Origin: Actinobacteria bacterium IMCC26207
GTDB lineage: Bacteria; Actinomycetota; Acidimicrobiia; Acidimicrobiales; Microtrichaceae
Direction of reading: 5' to 3'
NCBI GenBank assembly: GCA_001025035.1
Contig: LCZK01000010.1
Location: 682,001-746,000, forward strand
DNA length: 64,000 nucleotides
Part shown: positions 28,707 through 35,907 of the stretch, piece by piece
How positions within the stretch are numbered: position 1 is the stretch's first letter
Layout: each line of letters begins with the position of its first letter
Position numbers and translations under genes: made by a program
Notes under the pieces: generated by a model
Database searches by the model: none
What the model was told of the DNA's origin: nothing
Seen by the model: the letters and a program-made list of their open reading frames with translations, nothing else

Positions 28707-29510
28707 CTACTCAGCAGGAGGGGTGTCTGCAGCCTTGCGCTTGCGCATCATGGTGACAGCAATGACCAGTGCTGCTCCGCCTACAAGCCCAATCAGTGCG
28801 TAGGGAAGGAAGTTGGTACTCGAAGGGTCCGAGGTTTCAGCGGCTTTGGTGGTGGAGGCTTCCTCGCTGTCGGACTCGTTTTTGCCGACAGACGGTTCGG
28901 CACCTTCAGCAGCGGCAGAACTTTCTGGCGCGACTGCATCACCCTCAGCAGCAGTTACTGCAACACCTGGAGTTAGCGTCACCGTGGGCGCTGGGAATTC
29001 TGGTTCTTCCTCGCCGCTCACAACTGGTTGGATCCACTCAACGGTGCCCTGTTCACAGGTCTCAATTGTTGGGAACCCGAGCATCGTTCCCGCAGCGTCG
29101 GGGAAGGTTGCCTGTATGGCGAACTCAATCTCCTCATGTGCAGGTTGCGGGCCACCCTGAAAGGTGACGACCGAATCGGTGACGGTACCCGTCCAGCCTT
29201 GAGGGGTTTCTGGCACGCTCACACCTGTTAGACCCGCTGGAAGTTGCATCTCGAGTTTGACGAGCGGACTCTCCTTGCATCCGTGCTCGACTGTGAAAGC
29301 AACGGTCTGGGTGCTGCCCGCTTGAACATCGCTAGGTGAAGGCTCAACGTGCGCTGAAGCCGTGCCGGCAAAGGCCAGGGTCAGCGCTGCGGCCATTGTG
29401 ACCCCAAGAAAGATCTTCTTGGCATGCCAATGCTGCGAAGAAGTGCGAGTCGGCGAAGCGCCAGCTTCTGCTGCGCAAAGGGGCTTGGATCTACTCACAA
29501 CTGTCTCCAT
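28707..29510 (-). CDS. YcnI family copper-related exported protein (DUF1775)
   Basis: The 267-residue protein has a signal peptide ending in FAGTASA. The mature chain would begin with His (HVEPSPSDVQAG), the position known to bind copper in YcnI proteins. The DUF1775 domain covers about residues 53-180 with LPAGLTGVSVPETPQGWTG. A Ser/Glu/Ala-rich linker leads to a C-terminal membrane anchor (YALIGLVGGAALVIAV) and RKRK. The annotated start overlaps the end of the upstream TMEM175-like gene by 20 bp; a later start is possible. The neighbours suggest envelope copper handling. Confidence 0.88.
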   Translation of the reverse strand: METVVSRSKPLCAAEAGASPTRTSSQHWHAKKIFLGVTMAAALTLAFAGTASAHVEPSPSDVQAGSTQTVAFTVEHGCKESPLVKLEMQLPAGLTGVSVPETPQGWTGTVTDSVVTFQGGPQPAHEEIEFAIQATFPDAAGTMLGFPTIETCEQGTVEWIQPVVSGEEEPEFPAPTVTLTPGVAVTAAEGDAVAPESSAAAEGAEPSVGKNESDSEEASTTKAAETSDPSSTNFLPYALIGLVGGAALVIAVTMMRKRKAADTPPAE

Positions 29511-30285
29511 CTGGAATCGGGTTCTGCCTCGAGGTCAGGGCGGCCGGTTTGCGTCGGTGAGCCCATCGGCCAGCCAGAGGCGCAATCACAATCCAGCTCA
29601 ACAACATCACTGTCGGAGAGACAAAGGCAAGCGGGATCGTCACTAAAAACATGGTAAATGGGATGAGCGCAACGGATACCTGCCAGCGGTAGACCTGTTC
29701 CGAGGCTGGCGTTCGCATGAGTCCTGCCCTCTGAGCGTGCCACAACAGAACTGTCTCGAGGCCACTCACCGCGGCAAGGGACAGTGCGAATAGAACCCCA
29801 GAGATGGGGTTGCTCTCGTATTCGCCGATCAGCGAAGTCGGGAATGGCAGGAATGCGACAGTAGCTAAGTAACACATGCAGATCGTTAGGTACCGCTTGT
29901 CAAACCGTCCGATGCGGGCGAAGAAGCCATGATTAGCTATCCAGTATTTGGCAAGAAGAGCAAAGGCGATACCGAACGAGACGAATTTTGGAGTCAAGTC
30001 CCCCAGAGCGTTCAGAATCGACGCTGGATCGTCGGGGTTCCCCGACATCCGAGGCAGGCGCAGGTCGAGCACCAAAAGCGTAAGTGCTATCGCGAACACT
30101 GCGTCCGTGAAGAACGCTATGCGGCCGAATTCAGGCTCCTCGCCGCGTTCCCAGAACGTGACTGCGTCGACCTCTCGCTGCACAGCTTCCACTCGTCTTT
30201 CTTCGCCGTGGGCGGGAGTGTTGGTCGATTTTTCGCGCTTCGGTTCATCAGCGTCTGGGAGCACAGCTCGGATTGTAGTCATCAT
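29491..30285 (-). CDS. TMEM175-family (DUF1211) potassium channel-like membrane protein
   Basis: The 264-residue protein carries the family motif FFTDAVFAIALTLLVLDLRL, matching the FSDxxxAIxxT filter helix of bacterial TMEM175 channels, and around six hydrophobic segments. The first 55 residues are charged and probably cytoplasmic. TMEM175 proteins conduct potassium or protons. The start ATGATG has GGGG upstream. Its 3' end overlaps the YcnI gene start, suggesting co-expression. Confidence 0.87.
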   Translation of the reverse strand: MMTTIRAVLPDADEPKREKSTNTPAHGEERRVEAVQREVDAVTFWERGEEPEFGRIAFFTDAVFAIALTLLVLDLRLPRMSGNPDDPASILNALGDLTPKFVSFGIAFALLAKYWIANHGFFARIGRFDKRYLTICMCYLATVAFLPFPTSLIGEYESNPISGVLFALSLAAVSGLETVLLWHAQRAGLMRTPASEQVYRWQVSVALIPFTMFLVTIPLAFVSPTVMLLSWIVIAPLAGRWAHRRKPAALTSRQNPIPDGDSCE

Positions 30286-30373
30286 CTACCCCAGCGATTC
30301 TGTTCTGTGACAGAGAGTCGGAAGTTGTCCGGGGTCCCGCTAAAAGAAAGAGTCAAGAAGGGCTAATGCGATT

Positions 30374-30404
30374 CACCCGGGGCGAGCGCCGGACTCGCTA
30401 GGTG
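30374..30404 (-). terminator. Possible terminator after the DUF305 gene
   Basis: On the minus strand CACC-TA-GCGAG pairs with CTCGC-CCC-GGTG around a short loop, and T-rich tracts follow further downstream. The stem is interrupted, so this is a weak call. It lies in the 143-bp gap after the DUF305 stop, which otherwise holds no gene. Confidence 0.35.
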
Positions 30405-30428
30405 GGTTCAAAAGATTGCTAAGCGCCG

Positions 30429-31154
30429 TTATCGACCTGCGGTGAGCAAGGCTTGCATCTGCTCGATCTCTGCTTGCTGAGTGTCGATAACCCCTTGAGC
30501 CAACTTGAGCGCAGCGGGATTCTTGCCTTCCTTGAGCTCAGTCTGGGCCATCCCAATTGCGCCTTCGTGGTGAGCAATCATGAGTTCGAGGTAGAGCTGA
30601 TCGAGTTCAGCTCCAGTCGCCTGTGAAAGCTCGTTCATCTGTGGCTCGGTCATCATGCCGTTCATGGCAGCACCGCCAGCATCAGCACCGCCCATATCGG
30701 CACCGTCCATATCTGCACCGCTCATATCATGGCCGTCCATCTCACCGCCGCCCATATTCATGCCGCCGTCATCGGTAACAGTGTCAGTGCCCATACCCCA
30801 ATCCTTGAGCCAGGTTTTCATCTGCTCAACTTCGGGGGCCTGTGCATCAGCTATCTGCTGAGCAAGCGCTCTGACCTCAGCGTTTGAGCCTGCGGCCGAG
30901 ACGGGCTGAGCGAGAATAAGATCTGACATCTCAACAGCTTGTTCATGATGAGGGATCATCCCGGTCACGAAGGCCACGTCCGCGCTGTTATGCACCTTCG
31001 CAGACTCGCTCCCAGCTGCAGGGACCGTGGTTGAGGTCGAGGTTTCTTGCGAGTCCTGCGTATTCGAGCATCCACCAGCGAATAGCATCATGGTTAATGC
31101 AACTGTGGCGCCCAGACGCAGACGGTTTGCAGTGCTGAGCACTTGGGTGGGCAT
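30429..31154 (-). CDS. DUF305 lipoprotein, probable copper-associated
   Basis: The ATG at 31154 (241 aa) has AAGGA upstream and gives a lipoprotein signal with lipobox MLFAGGC. The DUF305 domain shows the paired histidine signatures VTGMIPHHEQAVEMSDLIL and LMIAHHEGAIGMAQTELKEG. Between them lies a Gly/Met/Asp-rich insert (GGMNMGGGEMDGHDMSGAD and following), whose methionines and histidines suit copper(I) binding. Such proteins accompany copper-resistance genes. It lies 97 bp downstream of a CDF exporter on the same strand. Confidence 0.9.
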   Translation of the reverse strand: MPTQVLSTANRLRLGATVALTMMLFAGGCSNTQDSQETSTSTTVPAAGSESAKVHNSADVAFVTGMIPHHEQAVEMSDLILAQPVSAAGSNAEVRALAQQIADAQAPEVEQMKTWLKDWGMGTDTVTDDGGMNMGGGEMDGHDMSGADMDGADMGGADAGGAAMNGMMTEPQMNELSQATGAELDQLYLELMIAHHEGAIGMAQTELKEGKNPAALKLAQGVIDTQQAEIEQMQALLTAGR

Positions 31155-31251
31155 GAGGTCCTTCACCACCCGCACTCTAGAGGTGAGGGCTGAACCTCTG
31201 CGGGCAGCTCACCGAGCGCGTTTGAGCCGAGACTCAGGATTACCGTGCAGT

Positions 31252-32223
31252 TCAATTCGCGTGGGTATGGTCAGGTGCCGCGCAATCATGACACTCAGGC
31301 TCAAAAGTGGCGTGCGCAATGTTGAAGCGATCATGCACCAGCACTCTCGCCGCATCAGCTAGTTCCTGAGCACGATGCAAGTCTGTTCCATCTTCAAGCT
31401 CTAGGTGGGCGGTCAGCGCAGTGGCCTCAGAGTCAATTGCCCAGATATGAAGGTGATGAACGGAACGAATGCCTGTCATCGACTCAATCGCAGTCGTTAC
31501 ATCGGTGGGTTCAATCCCCTTTGGGGTGACCTCGAGAAGCACCATCACGGTGTCTTTCATGAGTCGCCAAACACCCACCAGAATCAGCGCCGAAATCAGA
31601 ATTGAGGCGGCGGGATCGGCCCATTCGGCATTGAAGAAGTAGATCCCCGCAGCAGCCAAGATAACGCCAAGCGAACCGAGCGCGTCGGCCACAAGATGCC
31701 AGAAAGCCGCACGAATATTTAGGTTGCTGCCACCGCTACGACTCAGGTACCAGGCACTACCACTGTTGACTACAAGACCAAGAAACCCAATCGCAGCCAG
31801 TGGCAATGGGTCGAGCGTTGTGGGGTTCGAGAATCGCCCGATGGCAGTGACCACTACCCAGCCTGTCAGAGCGAGCAGGACTGCCCCATTCAGCAAGGCG
31901 CCCAAAATCTCGGCTCGGGCCAACCCGTAGCTTTGGCGAGGCGTAGCTGGACGCGCAGCGAGGCTCTGGCCGATGAGTGCCACGATCAGGGCCACCACAT
32001 CGCTGGCGTTATGCAACGAGTCAGCCAGAAGCGCCAGCGAACCAAGTATCAAACCAACAGCAACTTGAGCCCCGAGCAGCAGCGTGTTTGCGCCGATGGC
32101 AAACACGAGCGCATTCTTCTGGGCACTACGAACATCATGGCCGTGGCTATGGCCGTGGCTATGGCCATGAGCGTGAGCATCGCTGTGAGCGGAGTGAACG
32201 TCCTGCTGCCCGCTTGTGCTCAT
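31252..32223 (-). CDS. Cation diffusion facilitator family metal exporter
   Basis: The 323-residue protein begins with a His-rich tail (HAHGHSHGHSHGHD) typical of zinc-type CDF proteins. Six membrane segments follow. The transport-site motifs DSLHNASD in helix 2 and FWHLVADALGSLG in helix 5 supply the HxxxD / HxxxD ligands expected for zinc. The C-terminal cytoplasmic domain includes SVHHLHIWAIDS, also with histidines. It would export Zn, Cd or Co in exchange for protons. It is divergent from the HTH-Mop gene. Confidence 0.94.
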   Translation of the reverse strand: MSTSGQQDVHSAHSDAHAHGHSHGHSHGHDVRSAQKNALVFAIGANTLLLGAQVAVGLILGSLALLADSLHNASDVVALIVALIGQSLAARPATPRQSYGLARAEILGALLNGAVLLALTGWVVVTAIGRFSNPTTLDPLPLAAIGFLGLVVNSGSAWYLSRSGGSNLNIRAAFWHLVADALGSLGVILAAAGIYFFNAEWADPAASILISALILVGVWRLMKDTVMVLLEVTPKGIEPTDVTTAIESMTGIRSVHHLHIWAIDSEATALTAHLELEDGTDLHRAQELADAARVLVHDRFNIAHATFEPECHDCAAPDHTHAN

Positions 32224-32461
32224 GTATCGATGGTACTGCCGCCCACCCGTTACCCACTGCTCCTGTTCTTGCAGCGCCCGATATCCCTGCTCCTAAGTTG
32301 GCGCCTGCTGCTTAGGGCTCTGCATGCGGCGATGATTCGCTTCACCTCAGCAAAATCTCGCTAATCTGCAGATGCGGCGGAACAATCATAATAAGTGGGT
32401 TAAATCGGTGAATATTCGGAATTTATGACGCAGATGCAACTAGGCGATTAGCATTTGGCGG

Positions 32462-32860
32462 ATGCCCACCTATAAGCCCAGCCAAGTCGCAGAGATTTTG
32501 GGAGTGAGCCCCGACACTGTTCGCAGATGGTGTGAGGAGGGCAAACTGCAAAGCTCCGAGAACAGCGGCCGAGGTCGCATCATTGACGGCATCGACCTTG
32601 CGGCTTATCTGAGCACGCAGGGCGCAGCGTACGAACCAGAATCGGTCTTGCACCAATCGGCTCGCAACCGCTTCACGGGCATCATCACCCGCGTAGAACG
32701 AGACAAGTTGGTAGCGATCGTAGAGATCCATTCCCCGCCGCATCGCCTGGTGTCCATGATGACCCGAGAGGCAGCGGATGAGCTCAATCTGCAACCCGGC
32801 GACCTAGCAACTGCGGCAGTCAAGTCAACCAACGTGGTCGTTGAGTTGCCACAGGCTTAG
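32462..32860 (+). CDS. HTH-Mop regulator (DNA-binding domain plus molybdate-binding TOBE domain)
   Basis: The 132-residue product has a MerR/excisionase-type helix-turn-helix (YKPSQVAEILGVSPDTVRRW, about residues 3-45) and a C-terminal Mop/TOBE domain (ARNRFTGIITRVERDKLVAI, EAADELNLQPGDLATAAVKS, residues 67-130). This two-domain form senses molybdate or tungstate. It lies 78 bp upstream of modAB on the same strand, so it most likely regulates molybdate uptake. No ModE-like operator was identified. Confidence 0.9.
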   Translation: MPTYKPSQVAEILGVSPDTVRRWCEEGKLQSSENSGRGRIIDGIDLAAYLSTQGAAYEPESVLHQSARNRFTGIITRVERDKLVAIVEIHSPPHRLVSMMTREAADELNLQPGDLATAAVKSTNVVVELPQA

Positions 32861-32938
32861 CCCGCAGAACCGACGCGGCCCGCAGAGCTAGCCAGAACTA
32901 AACAGATCTAAACAGAACTGACGACAGAACCGTTGACT

Positions 32939-33868
32939 ATGCGCACTCCAACTACTTCGAGCTACTCACAGCTGACTGCCAAGGTGATTCACCGACACAG
33001 CCGCAGGCAGCGCTCCGATCGACATGCAATCAGGATCGCCACAGCGCTGCTCAGCAAAGTCGCGTTCAGCACAGCGCTACTCGGAACTGCTCTGCTCATC
33101 ACCGGATGCAGTTCGACCTCGGCTGACAATCAATCAGCGGAAACTCAATCAGCAAATACTCGATCCTCCAACACTCAATCCACTAAGGCCTCCCAAGAAC
33201 TGTCGGGCAGCATCTTGGTCTCTGCAGCAGCAAGCCTGGATTCTTCGTTTACACAGATCAGCAAAGCATTTATGGAACAGCACCCCAGGGCCAAGATCAC
33301 GCTCAACTTCGGCTCCTCCGGCCAGATCGCAGCGCAGATCGAACAGGGGGCTCCCGCCGATATCGCAGCATTTGCAGATACTGCCCCGATGCAAGCCCTC
33401 GAAGAAGCACAGTTCGTTCTTGCACCATCGAAGATCTTTGCCCGGAACTCTCTGACAATCGTGACGAAGGCGAATAACCCCAAGAACATCGAGTCGCTTG
33501 CCGACTTGGCCACCGTTGGGACGGTCTCGCTATGTGTTCAGACTGCCCCCTGCGGCAAGTTCGCTGATCAATCCCTCACTACCGCTGGGGTGAGCATTGC
33601 AGAGTCGAACATAACCCGCGGGGCCGACGCACAAGCCACCTTGCGCGCGGTAACTGAGGGGGATGCCGAAGCAGGCATTGTCTATGCAACCGATGCCAGC
33701 CCCGACGCTTCTGTGGCCATTGAGCAGCGGTACAACATCAACAATGAGTACCCGATCGCCGTGACAAGGTCGAGTTCGCAGCGGGTGCTTGCTGCTGCAT
33801 TCATGGAGTTCGTGTTGTCAGCAGCGGGACAGAGCGTTTTGAGCCGAGCCGGGTTTCTAGCTCCGTGA
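32939..33868 (+). CDS. modA: Molybdate ABC transporter substrate-binding lipoprotein
   Basis: The ATG at 32939 (309 aa) gives a lipoprotein with lipobox LLITGC near residue 60, an unusually long basic N-terminal region, and a Gln/Ser/Thr-rich spacer (repeated SAETQSANTRSSNTQSTK). The binding-protein core has ILVSAAASLDSSFTQI, LNFGSSGQIAAQIEQGAPADI and GIVYATDA, which are ModA signatures for binding the oxyanion. It overlaps modB by 4 bp. No strong ribosome site was seen, and a TTG two codons upstream is an alternative start. Confidence 0.93.
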   Translation: MRTPTTSSYSQLTAKVIHRHSRRQRSDRHAIRIATALLSKVAFSTALLGTALLITGCSSTSADNQSAETQSANTRSSNTQSTKASQELSGSILVSAAASLDSSFTQISKAFMEQHPRAKITLNFGSSGQIAAQIEQGAPADIAAFADTAPMQALEEAQFVLAPSKIFARNSLTIVTKANNPKNIESLADLATVGTVSLCVQTAPCGKFADQSLTTAGVSIAESNITRGADAQATLRAVTEGDAEAGIVYATDASPDASVAIEQRYNINNEYPIAVTRSSSQRVLAAAFMEFVLSAAGQSVLSRAGFLAP

Positions 33869-34659
33869 TTACATCCTCTAACGACCGCAGAGCACTACTC
33901 GTGCCGGCTTTGGCAGCTGTTGCGGCACTGTTCTTTGTGGTTCCGCTTATCGGACTTCTGCGTCGCGCCTCCTGGTCGACACTCGCGAGCGACCTGTTAT
34001 TGCCCGAGTCACTGATCGCCCTGAGGCTCTCGCTGACCTGCTCGCTGAGCGCAACAGCCCTAGCTGTGCTCTTTGGTCTGCCGTTGGCTTTGATCCTCGC
34101 TCGAGGACAATTCTGGGGGCGATCACTTTTACGAGGGCTGATTCTGTTGCCATTGGTCCTTCCACCCGTAGTTGGTGGCATCGCACTCCTGACTGCGTTC
34201 TCACGAACCGGAATCATTGGGGAGTACCTCTACGACTGGTTTGGAATCCAACTGACCTTTAGCACCGCAGGAGTAGTTTTGGCAGAGACCTTTGTCGCGC
34301 TGCCCTTCTTTGTCATTACTGCAGAGGCCGGACTGCGCTCCTTTGATTCACAGTTTGAAGACGTTGCTCGCACCTTGGGGGCCGGACCGAGCGAGACATT
34401 ACGGCGAGTGACGCTGCCAATCATCGCTCCCAGTCTGATCGCAGGAACTGTGCTGGCTTGGGCGAGAGCACTCGGCGAGTTCGGCGCCACCATTACCTTT
34501 GCTGGCAACATTGTTGGACGCACGCAGACCTTGCCGCTAGCGATTTACGCACAGTTGGATTCCAACCCGGATGCAGCAATCGCGCTGAGCTTGGTGCTCC
34601 TCTTTATTTCGCTCACTGTCCTCATTGCTTTACGAGACAAATGGCTGCGTCCGATCTGA
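33865..34659 (+). CDS. modB: Molybdate ABC transporter permease
   Basis: The 264-residue protein starts at a GTG overlapping the modA stop (GTGA). It has five to six membrane segments and the EAA loop that contacts the ATPase (RTLGAGPSETLRRVTLPIIA and then GALGEFGAT-like ARALGEFGATITFAG), as in ModB. No ATPase gene (modC) follows: a terminator hairpin comes 17 bp after the stop, then a tRNA. The ATPase must be encoded elsewhere or shared with another transporter. Confidence 0.94.
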   Translation: MITSSNDRRALLVPALAAVAALFFVVPLIGLLRRASWSTLASDLLLPESLIALRLSLTCSLSATALAVLFGLPLALILARGQFWGRSLLRGLILLPLVLPPVVGGIALLTAFSRTGIIGEYLYDWFGIQLTFSTAGVVLAETFVALPFFVITAEAGLRSFDSQFEDVARTLGAGPSETLRRVTLPIIAPSLIAGTVLAWARALGEFGATITFAGNIVGRTQTLPLAIYAQLDSNPDAAIALSLVLLFISLTVLIALRDKWLRPI

Positions 34660-34675
34660 CCCCAATCGGAAAAGC

Positions 34676-34703
34676 AGAATCCCCTGCCGGAGCAGGGGAT
34701 TCT
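34676..34703. terminator. Bidirectional terminator between modB and tRNA-Val
   Basis: A perfect 12-bp stem (AGAATCCCCTGC / GCAGGGGATTCT) has a 4-nt loop. On the minus strand it is followed by GCTTTT, fitting termination of the tRNA-Val transcript; on the plus strand it ends modB. Confidence 0.8.
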
Positions 34704-34708
34704 TCGGG

Positions 34709-34782
34709 TGGGCGTACGCAGACTCGAACTGCGGACCTCTTCCGTGTCGAGGAAGCGCTCTAGCCAACTGAGCTATACGCCC
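34709..34782 (-). tRNA. tRNA-Val (GAC), with C at position 33
   Basis: The 74-nt cloverleaf has the acceptor GGGCGTA / TACGCCC, D-arm GCTC / GAGC, anticodon arm CTTCC / GGAAG around the loop TCGACAC, and T-arm CGCAG-TTCGAGT-CTGCG. The anticodon is GAC. Position 33 is C (plus position 34749 is g) instead of the near-universal U. The 3' CCA is not encoded (ACCC). Confidence 0.93.
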
Positions 34783-34866
34783 GAGCGGTTGCGAACTTAG
34801 CAGGAGTTGAGCGGGAGGCGACATCTCAGAGCTGCAAGGAGGAATGAATGTTCTCCTGCTCGGCAG

Positions 34867-35511
34867 TCAGGCGTTGGAATCGGAGCCTAGAACTGCATCA
34901 TCGACATCAGGCGGGCCGAGCACCCCAACCGCAATCACCACGAGCAGGCCAACCAGAAACTGCAACCAAATCCCAGAGCCAGGGCCGCTGCGGCTATTGC
35001 TAGCACCAAGGCCCCATTCTGCAACTGCTAGGAGCATCAACGTGGTTCCGCTGAGTACCGCCAGGACTCTTCCAGCTCGCCCGCGCTCTGCTGCAATGAG
35101 AACTCCCGAGACTGCTAGAAGAACAGCGCAGATCACGGTCATCCAGCCTCGTCCAAGGCCCCCGTTGGCTGCTGCCCAACCTGTCTCTTGGGCGCGGGTT
35201 CCGTAGCGGAAGGCATAGTCGCGCCAAGGCATCAGGCTTGAGGCTCCGGTAACGAGTGCCGAGATGAGCAGGACTGCAGTCAGAATGAGCTCGCGTCGAT
35301 CAGATTTGACCGGTTCCGCCACGCTTACCGGCAGAGTTCCACCGAGAGGTGAACTCTGCGAGAAGCTGACCTCTGGCGATCCACTACTACTGCTGGGCTG
35401 GCCGGCCTGAGGGGCGGGAGGGGCGGGAGGGTAGGACCAAGGGGTTTCGGGCTGCGACACTCCCCTAGTTTGCCTCAATTCAACGGTTCGCCCCCTAGGG
35501 CGAGGATGCAT
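34867..35511 (-). CDS. Small membrane protein with Pro-rich cytoplasmic tail, unknown function
   Basis: The frame encodes up to 214 residues. The N-terminal 70 are Pro/Ser-rich and disordered (YPPAPPAPQAGQ). Four hydrophobic segments follow (LILTAVLLISALVTGASSLM, MTVICAVLLAVSGVLIA, VLAVLSGTTLMLLAVAEWGL, GIWLQFLVGLLVVIAVGVLG), and the C-terminus is acidic. The start is uncertain: the ATG at 35511 or a GTG at 35460 (VSQPETPWSY). No family was recognised. It sits between tRNA-Val and tRNA-Cys on the same strand, separated by terminators. Confidence 0.7.
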   Translation of the reverse strand: MHPRPRGRTVELRQTRGVSQPETPWSYPPAPPAPQAGQPSSSSGSPEVSFSQSSPLGGTLPVSVAEPVKSDRRELILTAVLLISALVTGASSLMPWRDYAFRYGTRAQETGWAAANGGLGRGWMTVICAVLLAVSGVLIAAERGRAGRVLAVLSGTTLMLLAVAEWGLGASNSRSGPGSGIWLQFLVGLLVVIAVGVLGPPDVDDAVLGSDSNA

Positions 35512-35528
35512 TTCTGAGAAAAGTCAGA

Positions 35529-35565
35529 ATGGGCTTTGTCAGGCGGTTTGCCCGACAAAGCCCAT
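35529..35565 (-). terminator. Terminator after tRNA-Cys
   Basis: A perfect 12-bp stem (ATGGGCTTTGTC / GACAAAGCCCAT) encloses a further GGC/GCC helix. On the minus strand it follows tRNA-Cys directly and a TTTT run comes shortly after. Confidence 0.8.
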
Positions 35566-35571
35566 CAGTTG

Positions 35572-35642
35572 AGGCGACGAGGGGAATCGAACCCCTGTGC
35601 AAGGCTTTGCAGGCCTCTGCCTAACCACTCGGCCACGTCGCC
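35572..35642 (-). tRNA. tRNA-Cys (GCA)
   Basis: The 71-nt cloverleaf has acceptor GGCGACG / CGTCGCC, discriminator U73 as expected for Cys, anticodon loop CTGCAAA with anticodon GCA, and T-loop TTCGATT. CCA is not encoded. It lies between tRNA-Gly and tRNA-Val, an order known from other actinobacteria. Confidence 0.96.
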
Positions 35643-35719
35643 GGTAGACCTCATGCTAGCGGTCCGAGCAGCAGTTCCGTAACTAGGAGGAATTGCTATC
35701 CGGCGAAATAAAACGAAAT

Positions 35720-35745
35720 GATCCCGGCCACGAGTGGCCGGGATC
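35720..35745 (-). terminator. Terminator after tRNA-Gly
   Basis: An 11-bp perfect stem (GATCCCGGCCA / TGGCCGGGATC) with a CGAG-type loop lies 5 bp after the tRNA-Gly 3' end. On the minus strand a T-rich tail (TTTCGTTTTATTTC) follows. Confidence 0.85.
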
Positions 35746-35750
35746 TATGG

Positions 35751-35823
35751 AGCGGACGACCGGGTTCGAACCGGCGACCTCAACCTTGGCAAGGTTGCGC
35801 TCTACCAACTGAGCTACGTCCGC
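35751..35823 (-). tRNA. tRNA-Gly (GCC)
   Basis: The 73-nt cloverleaf has acceptor GCGGACG / CGTCCGC, D-arm GCTC / GAGC, anticodon arm CAACC / GGTTG around TTGCCAA with anticodon GCC, and T-arm GCCGG-TTCGAAC-CCGGT. The 3' CCA is not encoded. Confidence 0.96.
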
Positions 35824-35834
35824 AAGGCCGTTGG

Positions 35835-35862
35835 ATCGTAGCAGACCCTTCCGCTACGGCAA
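35835..35862 (-). promoter_or_regulatory. Promoter of tRNA-Gly
   Basis: On the minus strand TTGCCG (35862-35857), a 16-nt spacer, and TACGAT (35840-35835) form a good sigma-70 promoter. Transcription would begin a few bases before the mature tRNA 5' end. Confidence 0.6.
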
Positions 35863-35874
35863 GTTGAGCGGGGC

Positions 35875-35907
35875 AGCAGTGCTGAATACTCACCAAACAG
35901 CACTGCT
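35875..35907 (-). terminator. Hairpin at the end of the acidic-protein gene
   Basis: A 10-bp perfect stem (AGCAGTGCTG / CAGCACTGCT on the plus strand) with a 13-nt loop overlaps the stop codon at 35906-35908. It has no clear T-run and may end the met-to-acidic-protein transcript before the tRNA-Gly promoter. Confidence 0.5.
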
